A stretch of 64,000 nucleotides of DNA from Candidatus Dadabacteria bacterium. GTDB taxonomy: Bacteria; Desulfobacterota_D; UBA1144; Nemesobacterales; Nemesobacteraceae. A program made the translations under genes and the position numbers. The notes beneath the pieces are model-generated. The model ran no database searches. It saw only the letters and a list, made by a program, of their open reading frames with translations, and was not told the origin of the DNA. Below, piece after piece: positions 24,155 to 32,987 of this stretch. The number at the start of each line of letters is the position of its first letter. The first letter of the stretch is position 1. The stretch lies in NCBI GenBank assembly GCA_022822065.1, contig JAJECI010000011.1:62001-126000 (forward strand). Direction: 5' to 3'.

Positions 24155-26431
24155 TCAATCTTCTTCAAAGTCAACCAGCTTCTTCTGCTCGTCCCATTTC
24201 GACTTGTCAATATATATCTCCTGCATTTTTGCCAGCACCATTTTTTTCTCTTTCCAAAATGAGTTGAACAGATCCTCTGGTGCTACTTCCTCTTGGGTTG
24301 CTGAACTCATGATTTTGAATTCAGCTGCGGCTTCCGCTATGCTGTCAGCGCACATCGCTCGAAACCCCGGGGAGTCATTTAGGTCCCAGAAGATGTTGTC
24401 GTCTTTTGTCGGTTCCCCGAGATAAGGCTCGATTCTGGAATGCCGCGTAAAGACATGAAGACACGTTTCGTCTAAGTGTTCGGTCTTGCCGCACGGTTCT
24501 GCCACGTCAAAAACCTTGGATCTCTGATCGGGCGGTGGTTTCATCACATCGTCAATATGGACTTGAACGCTTCCCCCTCCGACTGTTATAACGGTTTCGG
24601 TTCGCAAGTTCCGAAACGTTGCGGTCAGATCTGCCTTTGCTCCGATCCTGCGCCCCTCAAGCTCGAAAGAGATTACGTAAGCGACCTGTTCACCGTCAAA
24701 AGGACACTCGTGAACGTTTCGACTCCGAGAACCACGGAGAACTATGCCGTCTCGGGTATCGCCGAGATGGATATGAACGTCATTATCTCCCCCATCTTCA
24801 ATCAGGCTTTCGGGAACCAGCACCCGGACTTTTCGTTTTCTGCTCGGTTTTACTGAGTATTTGGAACGTTCGAACATGAATTGCATCTGCGGTGGAGGAT
24901 TGTCAACAACTCGCACAGTCGCCTCCGTCGTCTCACCGCTTAATGAGGCGCGAAGAATAGTAGTTCCCGTTTCTGAACCAGAGCGCAGCCTGACCGTCGC
25001 TCTGTAGCCACTAGTGCGGTTTCGCATTTTTACCAGTTCAACCATGTCGGATTCCAATTCGCATACATCGGAATTTTCCAGATGGAGCCGCACTTCTTCT
25101 TTGACCTTTTGGTTTCCTATGCAATAGATGGAAATAGGTGTCCAGTCAGAAGCGTTTCTTTTTAAATCCTTGGAGCTTGGCAGAAAATAAAAGCCTTCTT
25201 TCAGGGGTTTTGGTTCAGGTCCCTGACCCCCGGCGTCAAACAAGTCACTTAGGAATCGGCCCGCGTCACGGTTAGCCGCTTCAAGGGCCTCGGAGATTCC
25301 CGCGCGTTCTGCTCCCTTGCTTTTGTCCTGTATGACTCCGAGTGCTTTTTGCAGGATCGGGCGAAGAGCCTTGTTAAGCGCTACGGAGTAGGGATGAGCT
25401 TCGTCAAGTCCACCGTTTTTGTGCTTACGGTCCTGATTAACTACTGGTGAAGGGTTTGCTTTGGTTTCTCCTTCTGTTCTGTAATCATTAAGCAGATTCT
25501 GTATGTACATATCGTCAAGACGTCCTGCGAGTCTTTTGGCTTGGGGCTGGTTCTCAAGACCTGCCAAGGTGAAGCCGTAGTCCGCTATGTCTCCGCTTCC
25601 GACTAGGATAAATCCTTCAAACGTTTCATCTCTTGGGTCTCCATCAACCGGCTCGGCTAGTTCGTAGAGTTGAAGCTTGGGATGACTGTCAGGGTAGCCA
25701 GGGACTTTAAGAACTGTCTCTTGTATCTGTTTGGCTTCGTGGTTTTCCCACGGAAATCCTGGATAAACCAAGTTATCTTTGTAGCTTTTCTTGCCTGTGT
25801 AGAAAGTGAGATTAATTCTATTGCGTCCTACAAGAGAGCGAAGAGCGTAATGGGTGCGCAGATTGTTCTTCAGCGTTTCAAACCGGGGTATTCTCGCTCC
25901 ACCCCTCTCTAGGCTGTTTACATATATCCTGATTGCTGTACCTGGGCGTTTCCTAGTGCTACCATGAAGCTTTTCGTAGTCTCCAGATGTTGCTTTGTGG
26001 TGCTTCCCGCTACATCTGCGAAAATTGCCCGGTATCTTCACGGTGGAGTACTCTCCCTGTCCGTCTATCGTGTGAAGCTCAAGGGAACCGAATACCGCGC
26101 AGTCTTTGGCTCCAAGGCCGAAGTACCCCCTGTGACCCGCTTCACTTGTTGCTCCGCCTTCGGTGAACTTTTCTTTTACGGTGTCGGGAGACATTCCTTC
26201 GGCCCGGTCCCTTATCTCGAAATATCTGTCTACGTTGTTGACCGTGATGCTGATCGGGCGGTTTTTTCGTTGCTGGTCGCTGCCAAGTCTAGAGTAAGCG
26301 GCGTCGCTATTGGTAAGAAGCTCGACGATTCCTCTTACGATCTTGCCGCCCATAAACAACTTGGCGCGATCCTGAGCGCCCTGAGGACCGATTCCATAGT
26401 CAAAATCGAATTTGCTGTCGGATTTAGCCAT
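24155..26431 (-). CDS. GHKL (Hsp90/MutL/MORC-like) ATPase
   Basis: About 758 aa. The N-terminal third has the Bergerat ATP-binding signs: N-box ELLTNSDAAY (E38, N42, D44 counted from the ATG at 26434), G1-like DRAEGMS (D76) and the lid glycines GYFGLGAKD (103-111). The middle and C-terminal parts are beta-rich and of no family I can name, ending with a basic/acidic helix. ATP-dependent dimer closure is the expected behaviour of this fold. The gene overlaps the stop of the DGQHR gene; tandem ATGs at 26434 and 26431 are both possible, the second being better spaced from AAAGGTG. GHKL proteins recur in anti-phage systems, but this exact neighbour set is not one I recognise. Confidence 0.8.
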   Translation of the reverse strand: MAKSDSKFDFDYGIGPQGAQDRAKLFMGGKIVRGIVELLTNSDAAYSRLGSDQQRKNRPISITVNNVDRYFEIRDRAEGMSPDTVKEKFTEGGATSEAGHRGYFGLGAKDCAVFGSLELHTIDGQGEYSTVKIPGNFRRCSGKHHKATSGDYEKLHGSTRKRPGTAIRIYVNSLERGGARIPRFETLKNNLRTHYALRSLVGRNRINLTFYTGKKSYKDNLVYPGFPWENHEAKQIQETVLKVPGYPDSHPKLQLYELAEPVDGDPRDETFEGFILVGSGDIADYGFTLAGLENQPQAKRLAGRLDDMYIQNLLNDYRTEGETKANPSPVVNQDRKHKNGGLDEAHPYSVALNKALRPILQKALGVIQDKSKGAERAGISEALEAANRDAGRFLSDLFDAGGQGPEPKPLKEGFYFLPSSKDLKRNASDWTPISIYCIGNQKVKEEVRLHLENSDVCELESDMVELVKMRNRTSGYRATVRLRSGSETGTTILRASLSGETTEATVRVVDNPPPQMQFMFERSKYSVKPSRKRKVRVLVPESLIEDGGDNDVHIHLGDTRDGIVLRGSRSRNVHECPFDGEQVAYVISFELEGRRIGAKADLTATFRNLRTETVITVGGGSVQVHIDDVMKPPPDQRSKVFDVAEPCGKTEHLDETCLHVFTRHSRIEPYLGEPTKDDNIFWDLNDSPGFRAMCADSIAEAAAEFKIMSSATQEEVAPEDLFNSFWKEKKMVLAKMQEIYIDKSKWDEQKKLVDFEED

Positions 26432-27683
26432 CATTATTCACCTTTTTACCCTCATGCCTCTTGGCATTGCGTAGTATGTAACGTATTGCTTTCTGCACCT
26501 CCTGCCTTCTTGCTACCGGGGATGTGCTTTCAGGTGTTACAAGCCCTGCTCGGACCAGCAGGGGTTTCTTAAGGTTGTTTTTGAAGGAATGTTTACGGAG
26601 AAACTCTGCCAGTGGTTTAGTATCCTCGCCAACTTCTTCCCGCCAGCCGTGGAAACATGCGGCGAGAACCCGAAGAACGGTCGCATTGATGGCGAAGGTT
26701 TCCCGCCTCATGTTTGGAATCGCAGAAACATCGTCAACTTCAGGATCCAGAAGCTTCTCGTATTCTATGCAGGAAGCTGGTAGAAAATCATCGGCCCACT
26801 CGATTCCAAGCTTTACTATGGGTTCGTGGTCAGCCTGAAGTTCCATATTTCGAATCCTGCTCACTCTTCCGTAATAGCCGAAAATAAGTGTCTTAAGCGT
26901 CGTTGCGAGCTGATTGAAAGCTAGCAGAGAAGGACTCGTGTGAGCCACGGTGTTGCGCTCCATCTCAATCCGGTTGTTTCTGAAGAGTTCGCTCCGCTCC
27001 CGAATCTCGTAAGCGGCGCGGTTAAAGGGATCTCGATCGTCAAAGCGTGCTCGGGTTACCGCTTCGATGGGTTTCGTCTTGGCGGCGTCGGCGAACATTA
27101 GTCTCAGGGCCTTGATATCACCTTCCTTATACAACACTATTGGTAGGGATTGTTTTTCAAGAGATTCCCGTTTTTTCCTAATTTCAGCGAGTTGCTTCCG
27201 GAAAATCACCGCGTCGTCTGGGTCTTGATCGCTCTCGTCAATGGATTGGAGCAGCTTGTTTTCTTCGTTAACAAGCCCCGCGAGCAGATCCTGAATGGCC
27301 CTGCGTCGATGTTGTCCATCGAAGAGTTTGAGGCTGTTCATTCGGTTGTAAGGAATTTTCAGCTCCCCGAACATTGAATTCGAATTTCCTTCTTCATCTT
27401 TAAACGGACTGAACTTTACCGCCTCGGAGTCAATTCCGAGTAGTATGGCTCCGAGCACCCAGTCCTCATGCTCCCTCAGGTAGTTTTCTATCCTTTTCGC
27501 GTGCGAAGGCGTTAATCGGCGGTTTGCTTCGCGGACTACATCCTCATCGATTCTTTGCGGTAGGATGCTGTCGAGCTGCCTGAGGTCGAGAGCAAAAGTA
27601 AAGACGGTGCGGCGACCTTGTGTGAACCGGTGTGCCGGTATCCGGAAACTCTGCACTTGACTAACGGGTAATACTATGGACAT
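26424..27683 (-). CDS. DGQHR-domain protein (DndB-like)
   Basis: 419 aa. The diagnostic DGQHR motif is at residues 122-126 (KLFDGQHRRRA), preceded by the conserved RRLTPSHAKRIENYLRE block. This places it in the DGQHR/DndB group known from DNA phosphorothioation loci, where DndB regulates or supports modification. No dndA, dndC, dndD or dndE is present, so it is not a standard Dnd locus. Start at 27683 is fixed by AGGAGGTG eight bases upstream. First gene of a three-gene operon with the GHKL ATPase (overlapping) and the zinc-hook ATPase. DNA binding or a regulatory role is inferred. Confidence 0.82.
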   Translation of the reverse strand: MSIVLPVSQVQSFRIPAHRFTQGRRTVFTFALDLRQLDSILPQRIDEDVVREANRRLTPSHAKRIENYLREHEDWVLGAILLGIDSEAVKFSPFKDEEGNSNSMFGELKIPYNRMNSLKLFDGQHRRRAIQDLLAGLVNEENKLLQSIDESDQDPDDAVIFRKQLAEIRKKRESLEKQSLPIVLYKEGDIKALRLMFADAAKTKPIEAVTRARFDDRDPFNRAAYEIRERSELFRNNRIEMERNTVAHTSPSLLAFNQLATTLKTLIFGYYGRVSRIRNMELQADHEPIVKLGIEWADDFLPASCIEYEKLLDPEVDDVSAIPNMRRETFAINATVLRVLAACFHGWREEVGEDTKPLAEFLRKHSFKNNLKKPLLVRAGLVTPESTSPVARRQEVQKAIRYILRNAKRHEGKKVNNDG

Positions 27684-27729
27684 AATAATGCACCTCCTGT
27701 AGTGGTTCTTAATTTAAAAACTAGCTCTT

Positions 27730-27758
27730 ATTCTACCTGTTATTCTTGCAGTTGTCAA
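27730..27758 (-). promoter_or_regulatory. Sigma70-type promoter of the DGQHR-GHKL-SMC operon
   Basis: On the minus strand a perfect -35 TTGACA (27753-27758) and a -10 TAGAAT (27730-27735) are separated by exactly 17 bases, about 45 bases upstream of the DGQHR start codon. This is one of the best-formed promoters in the window. Confidence 0.7.
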
Positions 27759-27763
27759 GTTTT

Positions 27764-27780
27764 GCGGGAAAATTTCCCGC
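27764..27780. promoter_or_regulatory. Perfect palindrome next to the -35 box, candidate operator
   Basis: GCGGGAAA-A-TTTCCCGC, eight-base arms around one central A, six bases upstream of the -35 hexamer of the island promoter. Position suits an activator or repressor site. It is not followed by a T-run in either useful direction, so a terminator is unlikely. No regulator gene is visible in the operon. Confidence 0.5.
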
Positions 27781-27958
27781 TTATCCAGGATTGGGTTTGC
27801 TATGGTTTACTTAAGGTAAGCACTAGAGGTGGCTTAAAAATTGGAGAAACACACTTAAAAAAAAGAAAAACTGTTTTAACACTGGGATCCACTTCTATTC
27901 ACCACGAACATTTTTTCTCCCTCGTTTGTATAAACTTATAACCACATGAAGGGGTGTA

Positions 27959-28128
27959 ATGAGAAAAACATTGCTATTCGGCATACTGGTGCCCTTATTG
28001 GTCGGTACGGCGACTTTTGCCGTGGTTAGTAATAAGAGCGGAGATTGTCCCAGACGGAGAAAAAGTTTGCCAAGATGGATACAGACAATAACGGTAGCCT
28101 TACCAAAGAAAAAGTAAAAAGCTGCTAG
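27959..28128 (+). pseudogene. Frameshifted remnant of a small EF-hand protein
   Basis: The ATG at 27959 opens a 52-codon frame that begins with a signal-peptide-like stretch (MRKTLLFGILVPLLVGTATF) and ends at 28117 in nonsense sequence. Shifting frame near 28040-28060 gives FAKMDTDNNGSLTKEKVKSC up to the TAG at 28126-28128. This contains a canonical calcium-binding EF-hand loop (D-x-D-x-N-G-x-L). The two halves together look like a secreted EF-hand protein broken by an indel. It sits at the island edge, before the core gene at 28305. No function is expected. Confidence 0.6.
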
Positions 28129-28304
28129 GTCGCCAAGAAAGAGAAATTATAGAAAAGAGTCCGGGCAGTGTGGTGACAAATAGTATAGAAGCGGTAATAA
28201 GATTTGGTAGAGCTTTTCTTAATATTATTTCTGGTTCTACGTTTCTCATATAAGGAAAGCTATGTGAACTTCAAAGATGATCCGAGGATATAGTTCCGAT
28301 CTGG
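28129..28304. other. Intergenic tail between the EF-hand remnant and yfgM
   Basis: AT-rich; together with 27781-27958 it makes the non-genic right edge of the first island. I see no gene, tRNA-derived repeat or convincing terminator in either stretch. Confidence 0.5.
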
Positions 28305-28922
28305 CTAGAGTCCGGTCTCACTTGATGTTTCTTTACGGATTTCTTCCGCTTTCCCGGGTTCTCCGGTTTTTTCGTACACAAGGCTCAAATGCCTTCTCGC
28401 CTGAACATAGTAGGGACTTGTGCCTCTGTCTATTTCTGATAGGTATTCTATGCTCTTGTCCCATCTCTCAAGCTTGAACGCGGACAGCCCGATCACGACA
28501 TTTGCGCCGTCGCGGAAAATACCGTCTTTGGGATCTTCGTCGAGGAAAAGCTCAAGATGTTTTATCGCTTCTTCGAAGTTCCCAAGCTGGTAATTGATCA
28601 TCCCTATCTGGTAAAGAGCCAGAACCGACACTTCGGTTCCGGAATGCTCCTCGCGCAGAGTTTGCAGTTGTGAAAGAGAAGTCTCCATTTCTCCGCTGTT
28701 GTAGCTCTCAACAGCCTTGCGGAATTGCTCGTTTGCTAGGAGATCCTTTTCTTCCTGTTGCGAGGAAACAAAGCAGATTCCGAGCAGGGCCACTACTATG
28801 ATTCCTATGCCGATAAGTATCTTGTTGAAGTACTCCGAAAGACTTTCAAGGGATTCTGCTAGGAACTCCCTGAATCTGTCGGGGCGCTTGAGTTCTTTGG
28901 TCGTGTATTTTATCTTGGGCAT
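28305..28922 (-). CDS. TPR membrane protein, YfgM-like (Sec translocon ancillary)
   Basis: 205 aa: a short basic cytoplasmic N-terminus, one membrane segment (ILIGIGIIVVALLGICFV, about 36-53), then TPR-like helices (ALYQIGMINYQLGNFEEAIKHLELFL, ARRHLSLVYEKTGEPGKAEEI). This is the layout of YfgM, which associates with SecYEG and periplasmic chaperones. Sequence-only identification of TPR proteins is loose, so another tetratricopeptide protein is possible. Divergent from nfeD. Confidence 0.72.
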   Translation of the reverse strand: MPKIKYTTKELKRPDRFREFLAESLESLSEYFNKILIGIGIIVVALLGICFVSSQQEEKDLLANEQFRKAVESYNSGEMETSLSQLQTLREEHSGTEVSVLALYQIGMINYQLGNFEEAIKHLELFLDEDPKDGIFRDGANVVIGLSAFKLERWDKSIEYLSEIDRGTSPYYVQARRHLSLVYEKTGEPGKAEEIRKETSSETGL

Positions 28923-29127
28923 GGATTGTAAATTCCTGCCTTATATAAAAGCGGCAAACCTGTGAATTCCGTGTCATTACTGCCGGATTTATCTGCTGTG
29001 TTAAAATATTTATTGAGTGAACATGATACGTTGTTTCATCAGACAATGTCAAAGGTTTTCGGGGAAATATCGGGGGAATCGATTGAGGCTTGATTCCCCG
29101 GCCCGAAAGTCCGGACAAAAAAGGGTT

Positions 29128-30501
29128 ATGTCGCGAGCGGGCGGGAGTTTACTTCTTCGCCTTTCAGTTTTTTTCCTGCTTCTTTCCGCGATCTTGGGTT
29201 ACCAGGTATCGGCCGCCGATCCGGAAGCCTCTTCCCGGACGGGAGAAATAGTCGAGATCGAGATAAACGGTTCCATAAACCCTTCGACTGTGGACTACAT
29301 TAAAACCGGTCTTTCAGAAGCGCGCACCCAGAATGCAAATGCTCTGCTTATTCTCCTAGATACTCCCGGAGGGCTTCTCAATTCCACGAAGGACATAGTG
29401 AAGGTCCTTCTTAATTCCGAGGTTCCGGTGATAGTTTACGTCTACCCGAGGGGAGCGACGGCTACTTCCGCGGGAGTTTTCATCACGCTCTCAGCCCACG
29501 TGGCGGCCATGTCTCCCGGAACAAGCATAGGGGCGGCTCATCCGGTGATGCTTGGAGGCGGCCAGAGGGGTCCGGGGAAACCTGAAAAAAAGAAAGACGA
29601 CAAGTCTTCTGACGTTATGAATGAGAAAATCGAGAATTTCGCATCTTCTTTTATCGAAAGCATAGCCAAGGAGAGAGGAAGAAACGCGAAGTGGGCCGTC
29701 GATTCGGTTAGAAAAAGCGTTTCGGTCACTGCGGATGAAGCGCTTAAGAAAAATGTGATTGACATTATATCCCCGGATATTCCTTCTCTTCTCTCAGAGA
29801 TAGACGGCAAGGAGATAAAAGCAAGCGGCCAGAGCGTCCGCCTTGAGACTGCCGGGGCAAAGACGCAGCGCCTCGAGATGAGCCTCAGGCAGAAGGTTGT
29901 GAATATTCTAAGCACTCCCGACATAGCGTTTCTGCTCCTCTCCCTGGGTTCGCTCGGAATATTCCTTGAGTTCTACAACCCGGGAATGATTTTCCCCGGA
30001 GTCGCAGGGCTTATTGCCCTGCTGATTGGTTTTGTCTCCCTCCAAATACTTCCTTTCAATTACGCAGGCCTCATACTGCTTTTCGTCGCCATGGCGCTTT
30101 TGATATCGGAGGTGTATGTGACGAGCTACGGTCTTTTAAGCCTTGCTGCGCTTGGGTGTCTTGTGTTCGGGGGACTACTGCTTTTCGATACTCCCGATTC
30201 TGACCTCAGGGTTAGCAAGGGAACCATAGCGGCGGTGGCCATAAGCATTGGATTGCTATCGGTTTTTATTGTATATTTAGGCGTAAAATCGTTCCGAGTT
30301 CCCGTTCAGGGCGGTTTTGAGGGGATGGTGGGTCAGAAGGGGGAAGTTGTTTCCTGGTCTCAGAAAAGCGGAAAGGTTTACATCGGGGGAGAGTACTGGG
30401 AAGCGACGGGCGAGCGCGAGTTTTCACCCGGGGAAAAAGTAAAGGTAATAGAGAGCACAGGAGATCTCGTCGTCAGGGTTACAGATTATGACGACAAATA
30501 G
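29128..30501 (+). CDS. NfeD-family membrane-bound serine protease (ClpP class)
   Basis: About 457 aa from the ATG at 29128; the frame is open from 29017 but the signal peptide (LLLRLSVFFLLLSAILGYQVSAA) follows the later start. The ClpP-like protease domain has the catalytic Ser in GATATSAGVFI and a Lys in a following helix. Several membrane helices follow (about 280-400), then a C-terminal OB-fold NfeD domain (GMVGQKGEVVSW...GEKVKVI). Full-length NfeD proteins pair with slipins and cleave stomatin-like partners; the slipin gene starts 9 bases later, the standard arrangement. Confidence 0.92.
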   Translation: MSRAGGSLLLRLSVFFLLLSAILGYQVSAADPEASSRTGEIVEIEINGSINPSTVDYIKTGLSEARTQNANALLILLDTPGGLLNSTKDIVKVLLNSEVPVIVYVYPRGATATSAGVFITLSAHVAAMSPGTSIGAAHPVMLGGGQRGPGKPEKKKDDKSSDVMNEKIENFASSFIESIAKERGRNAKWAVDSVRKSVSVTADEALKKNVIDIISPDIPSLLSEIDGKEIKASGQSVRLETAGAKTQRLEMSLRQKVVNILSTPDIAFLLLSLGSLGIFLEFYNPGMIFPGVAGLIALLIGFVSLQILPFNYAGLILLFVAMALLISEVYVTSYGLLSLAALGCLVFGGLLLFDTPDSDLRVSKGTIAAVAISIGLLSVFIVYLGVKSFRVPVQGGFEGMVGQKGEVVSWSQKSGKVYIGGEYWEATGEREFSPGEKVKVIESTGDLVVRVTDYDDK

Positions 30502-30510
30502 TGACGCACA

Positions 30511-31263
30511 ATGTCAATAACCGCGATAGTAGTTCTCGTAATTGTCCTTCTCATCGTCATATCGGGTCTTAAGATCCTCTATGAATACGAAAGGGGCGTG
30601 ATATTCCGTCTCGGAAGAATAGTCGGAGTCAGGGGTCCCGGGTTCATAGTCGTCATCCCGTTTCTTGAAAGGATGGTCAGGGTAAGCCTGCGGCTTGTGA
30701 CCATGGACGTGCCTCCCCAGGACGTGATTACCAAGGATAACGTTTCGGTAAAGGTAAACGCGGTTGTCTATTTCAGGGTGGTTGAGCCGAACAGGGCGAT
30801 TCTTCAGGTTGAAAACTATCTCTACGCCACTTCCCAGCTTGCCCAGACAACCCTGAGAAGCATCCTCGGGCAGGTGGAGCTTGATGAGCTTCTCTCCGAG
30901 AGGGAAAAGCTTAACCTCAAGCTTCAGGAAGTCCTCGACAAGCAGACCGACGCCTGGGGAATCAAGGTTACCATGGTCGAGGTCAAGTACGTCGACCTTC
31001 CGCAGGAAATGCAGAGAGCGATGGCCAAGCAGGCGGAAGCCGAGAGGGAGAGAAGGGCGAAGGTGATAAGCGCCGAAGGGGAGTTCCAGGCCGCAGCCAA
31101 GATCGCGGAAGCCTCTGAGATACTGGCGGCAAATCCGGTTTCCCTTCAGCTAAGGTTCCTTCAGACGATAAATGACGTGTCTTCCGAGAAAGCTTCAACG
31201 ATTATCCTGCCTCTTCCGCTTGACATGTTGAAGGCCTTTACGCCAAGAGACGAAAAGAACTGA
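30511..31263 (+). CDS. Slipin/stomatin-family SPFH protein
   Basis: 250 aa. One N-terminal membrane segment ([18 protein letters not shown]) and the SPFH domain ([41 protein letters not shown]) are followed by a coiled coil rich in A/E/R ([21 protein letters not shown]) and ending [12 protein letters not shown]. Forms membrane-associated oligomeric cages and is the usual partner and substrate of NfeD, encoded immediately upstream. Confidence 0.93.
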   Translation: MSITAIVVLVIVLLIVISGLKILYEYERGVIFRLGRIVGVRGPGFIVVIPFLERMVRVSLRLVTMDVPPQDVITKDNVSVKVNAVVYFRVVEPNRAILQVENYLYATSQLAQTTLRSILGQVELDELLSEREKLNLKLQEVLDKQTDAWGIKVTMVEVKYVDLPQEMQRAMAKQAEAERERRAKVISAEGEFQAAAKIAEASEILAANPVSLQLRFLQTINDVSSEKASTIILPLPLDMLKAFTPRDEKN

Positions 31264-31306
31264 TTCATAAACTTCGTGCCGGACCGAAACTCTTTGTAAA
31301 AACTTC

Positions 31307-32959
31307 ATGAAAAAATTTCTGCGTCTCTTTGCACTCGCGTTGCTGGTCGCGTCTGTGGGATTCTTCTCTGCCGGATGCTCCCGGAGCACGGACTGTCAGA
31401 ATAAAAACGATAACGCCTCGCTTACAGGCAACGCTGACCCGAAGGCTTTTTCCGCCGGGGGTTCGCTTATAAGGGAACTCGGCGAGGAACCTGCGACCCT
31501 TAATCCCGTTATAGTCACGGATGTTTACGGAGGCATCGTTAACGGCGGAATCTACGAGACGCTTATAAGAAGGGATAACGAAACCCTTGAGTTCGAGCCC
31601 CTTCTCGCAAAGTCCTGGGAAGTTTCTGAGGACAAGCTTTCCTACACTTTTCACCTCAGAAAAGACGTGAAATGGCATGACGGCACTCCGTTTACCGCGG
31701 ATGACGTGGTTTTTTCCTATGAATCCATAAGAAACCCGAAAGTCGCCGCGGCCCACCTCCAAAGCTACTATCAGGACGTAAAGTCCTATACAAAGATTGA
31801 CTCCCACACGGTAAGGTGCGAGTACGCGAAACCCTACTTCCGCGCTTTTGAGTTCTGCGGGGGAATCCCCATAGTGCCGAAGCACGTGTTCGGGAAAGGA
31901 GATTTCAACACCAACCCCGCCGGCAGAAGCCCCGTCGGGACGGGACCCTATGTGTTTGAGCACTGGGAGACCGGGAGGGAGGTTAGGGTCAGGAGAAATC
32001 CCGATTACTGGGGCGAGCCCGCGTGGCTTAGCGAAGTTGTCTACAAGATCGTGCTTGACCCCACGGTAAAGCTTCAGCTTCTAAAAAAACAGGAACTTGA
32101 TTTGGGGAGCCTTCTTCCGCTTCAGTGGTCAAAGCAGAGCTGCGGTGATTCGTTTCGAAAAAAATTCTACAGGGCTTCTTATACTACCCCGGGCTATAAC
32201 TACATAGGCTGGAATTCGAGGAAGCCCTTTTTCAGCGATAAGAGGGTAAGGCGGGCGATGACCCATTTTGTCGACAGGGAAACCATACTGAGAGAAATAC
32301 TCCTGGGTCTCGGAGATATAGTAACCACTACTTTTTACGTGAACAGTCCCGAATACCCAAAGGACGTGAAACCGTACGCCTACGATCCGAAGAGAGCCAG
32401 GACACTTCTTGACGAGGCGGGGTGGCGCGATAGCGACGGCGACGGAATAAGGGACAAGGACGGCGTCTCTTTCCGTTTCGAGTTTCTGCTACCCACGGGC
32501 TCTGAAACCGGTGAGAAGATAGCGACCATACTTAAGGAGGAGCTTTCCCGCTCCGGTATAGAGATGAGCATAAGAAAGATAGAGTGGGCGGTTTTCATCC
32601 AGAGCATAACCGAGCGAAAATTCGATGCCGTGACCCTTGGGTGGAGCTTGGGAGTGGAAAGCGACCCTTACCAGCTCTGGCATTCCTCCCAGGCCGAGGC
32701 GGGCTCAAATTTCGTGGGATTCAAAAACTCCCGTGCGGATGTTCTGATTGAGGAGGCAAGAGAGGAATTCTCAAGACCGGAGCGGATTAAAAAATACGGG
32801 GAGTTCTCAAGAATTCTTCACGAGGAACAGCCGTATACGTTTCTTTTTGCGAGGAAATCCACGGTGGTCGTGCACAGGAGGTTCCACAACTTAAAGCTCT
32901 ATCCGCTGGGACTTGATACCAGGGAATGGTTTGTTCCGGAGGGTTTACGCAAATACTAA
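31307..32959 (+). CDS. Peptide/nickel-type ABC transporter substrate-binding lipoprotein (SBP_bac_5)
   Basis: 550 aa with a lipoprotein signal (VGFFSAGC). Family 5 solute-binding protein: LIRELGEEPATLNPV, EPLLAKSWEVSEDKLSYTFH, LRKDVKWHDGTPFTADDVVF, and NPDYWGEPAWL are conserved landmarks of OppA/DppA. Probably delivers di- or oligopeptides to the permease and ATPase genes at 36850-40815, from which it is separated by an aldehyde dehydrogenase and a decarboxylase. Length is normal. Alternative substrates (nickel, glutathione) cannot be excluded. Confidence 0.9.
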   Translation: MKKFLRLFALALLVASVGFFSAGCSRSTDCQNKNDNASLTGNADPKAFSAGGSLIRELGEEPATLNPVIVTDVYGGIVNGGIYETLIRRDNETLEFEPLLAKSWEVSEDKLSYTFHLRKDVKWHDGTPFTADDVVFSYESIRNPKVAAAHLQSYYQDVKSYTKIDSHTVRCEYAKPYFRAFEFCGGIPIVPKHVFGKGDFNTNPAGRSPVGTGPYVFEHWETGREVRVRRNPDYWGEPAWLSEVVYKIVLDPTVKLQLLKKQELDLGSLLPLQWSKQSCGDSFRKKFYRASYTTPGYNYIGWNSRKPFFSDKRVRRAMTHFVDRETILREILLGLGDIVTTTFYVNSPEYPKDVKPYAYDPKRARTLLDEAGWRDSDGDGIRDKDGVSFRFEFLLPTGSETGEKIATILKEELSRSGIEMSIRKIEWAVFIQSITERKFDAVTLGWSLGVESDPYQLWHSSQAEAGSNFVGFKNSRADVLIEEAREEFSRPERIKKYGEFSRILHEEQPYTFLFARKSTVVVHRRFHNLKLYPLGLDTREWFVPEGLRKY

Positions 32960-32987
32960 GATTAAGGGAAGCTGACGCCTGGACGGC

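Noticed and set aside
21400-27683. Standard Dnd phosphorothioation locus
   Set aside because: Only a DGQHR/DndB-like gene is present; the cysteine desulfurase, DndC, DndD and DndE are missing.
27764-27780. Palindrome upstream of the island operon as a terminator
   Set aside because: No T-run follows on either strand, and it sits directly against a promoter; an operator is more likely.
31265-31963. Open frame of about 232 codons antisense to the peptide-binding lipoprotein
   Set aside because: The plus-strand frame has a lipobox and family motifs; the minus frame has none.
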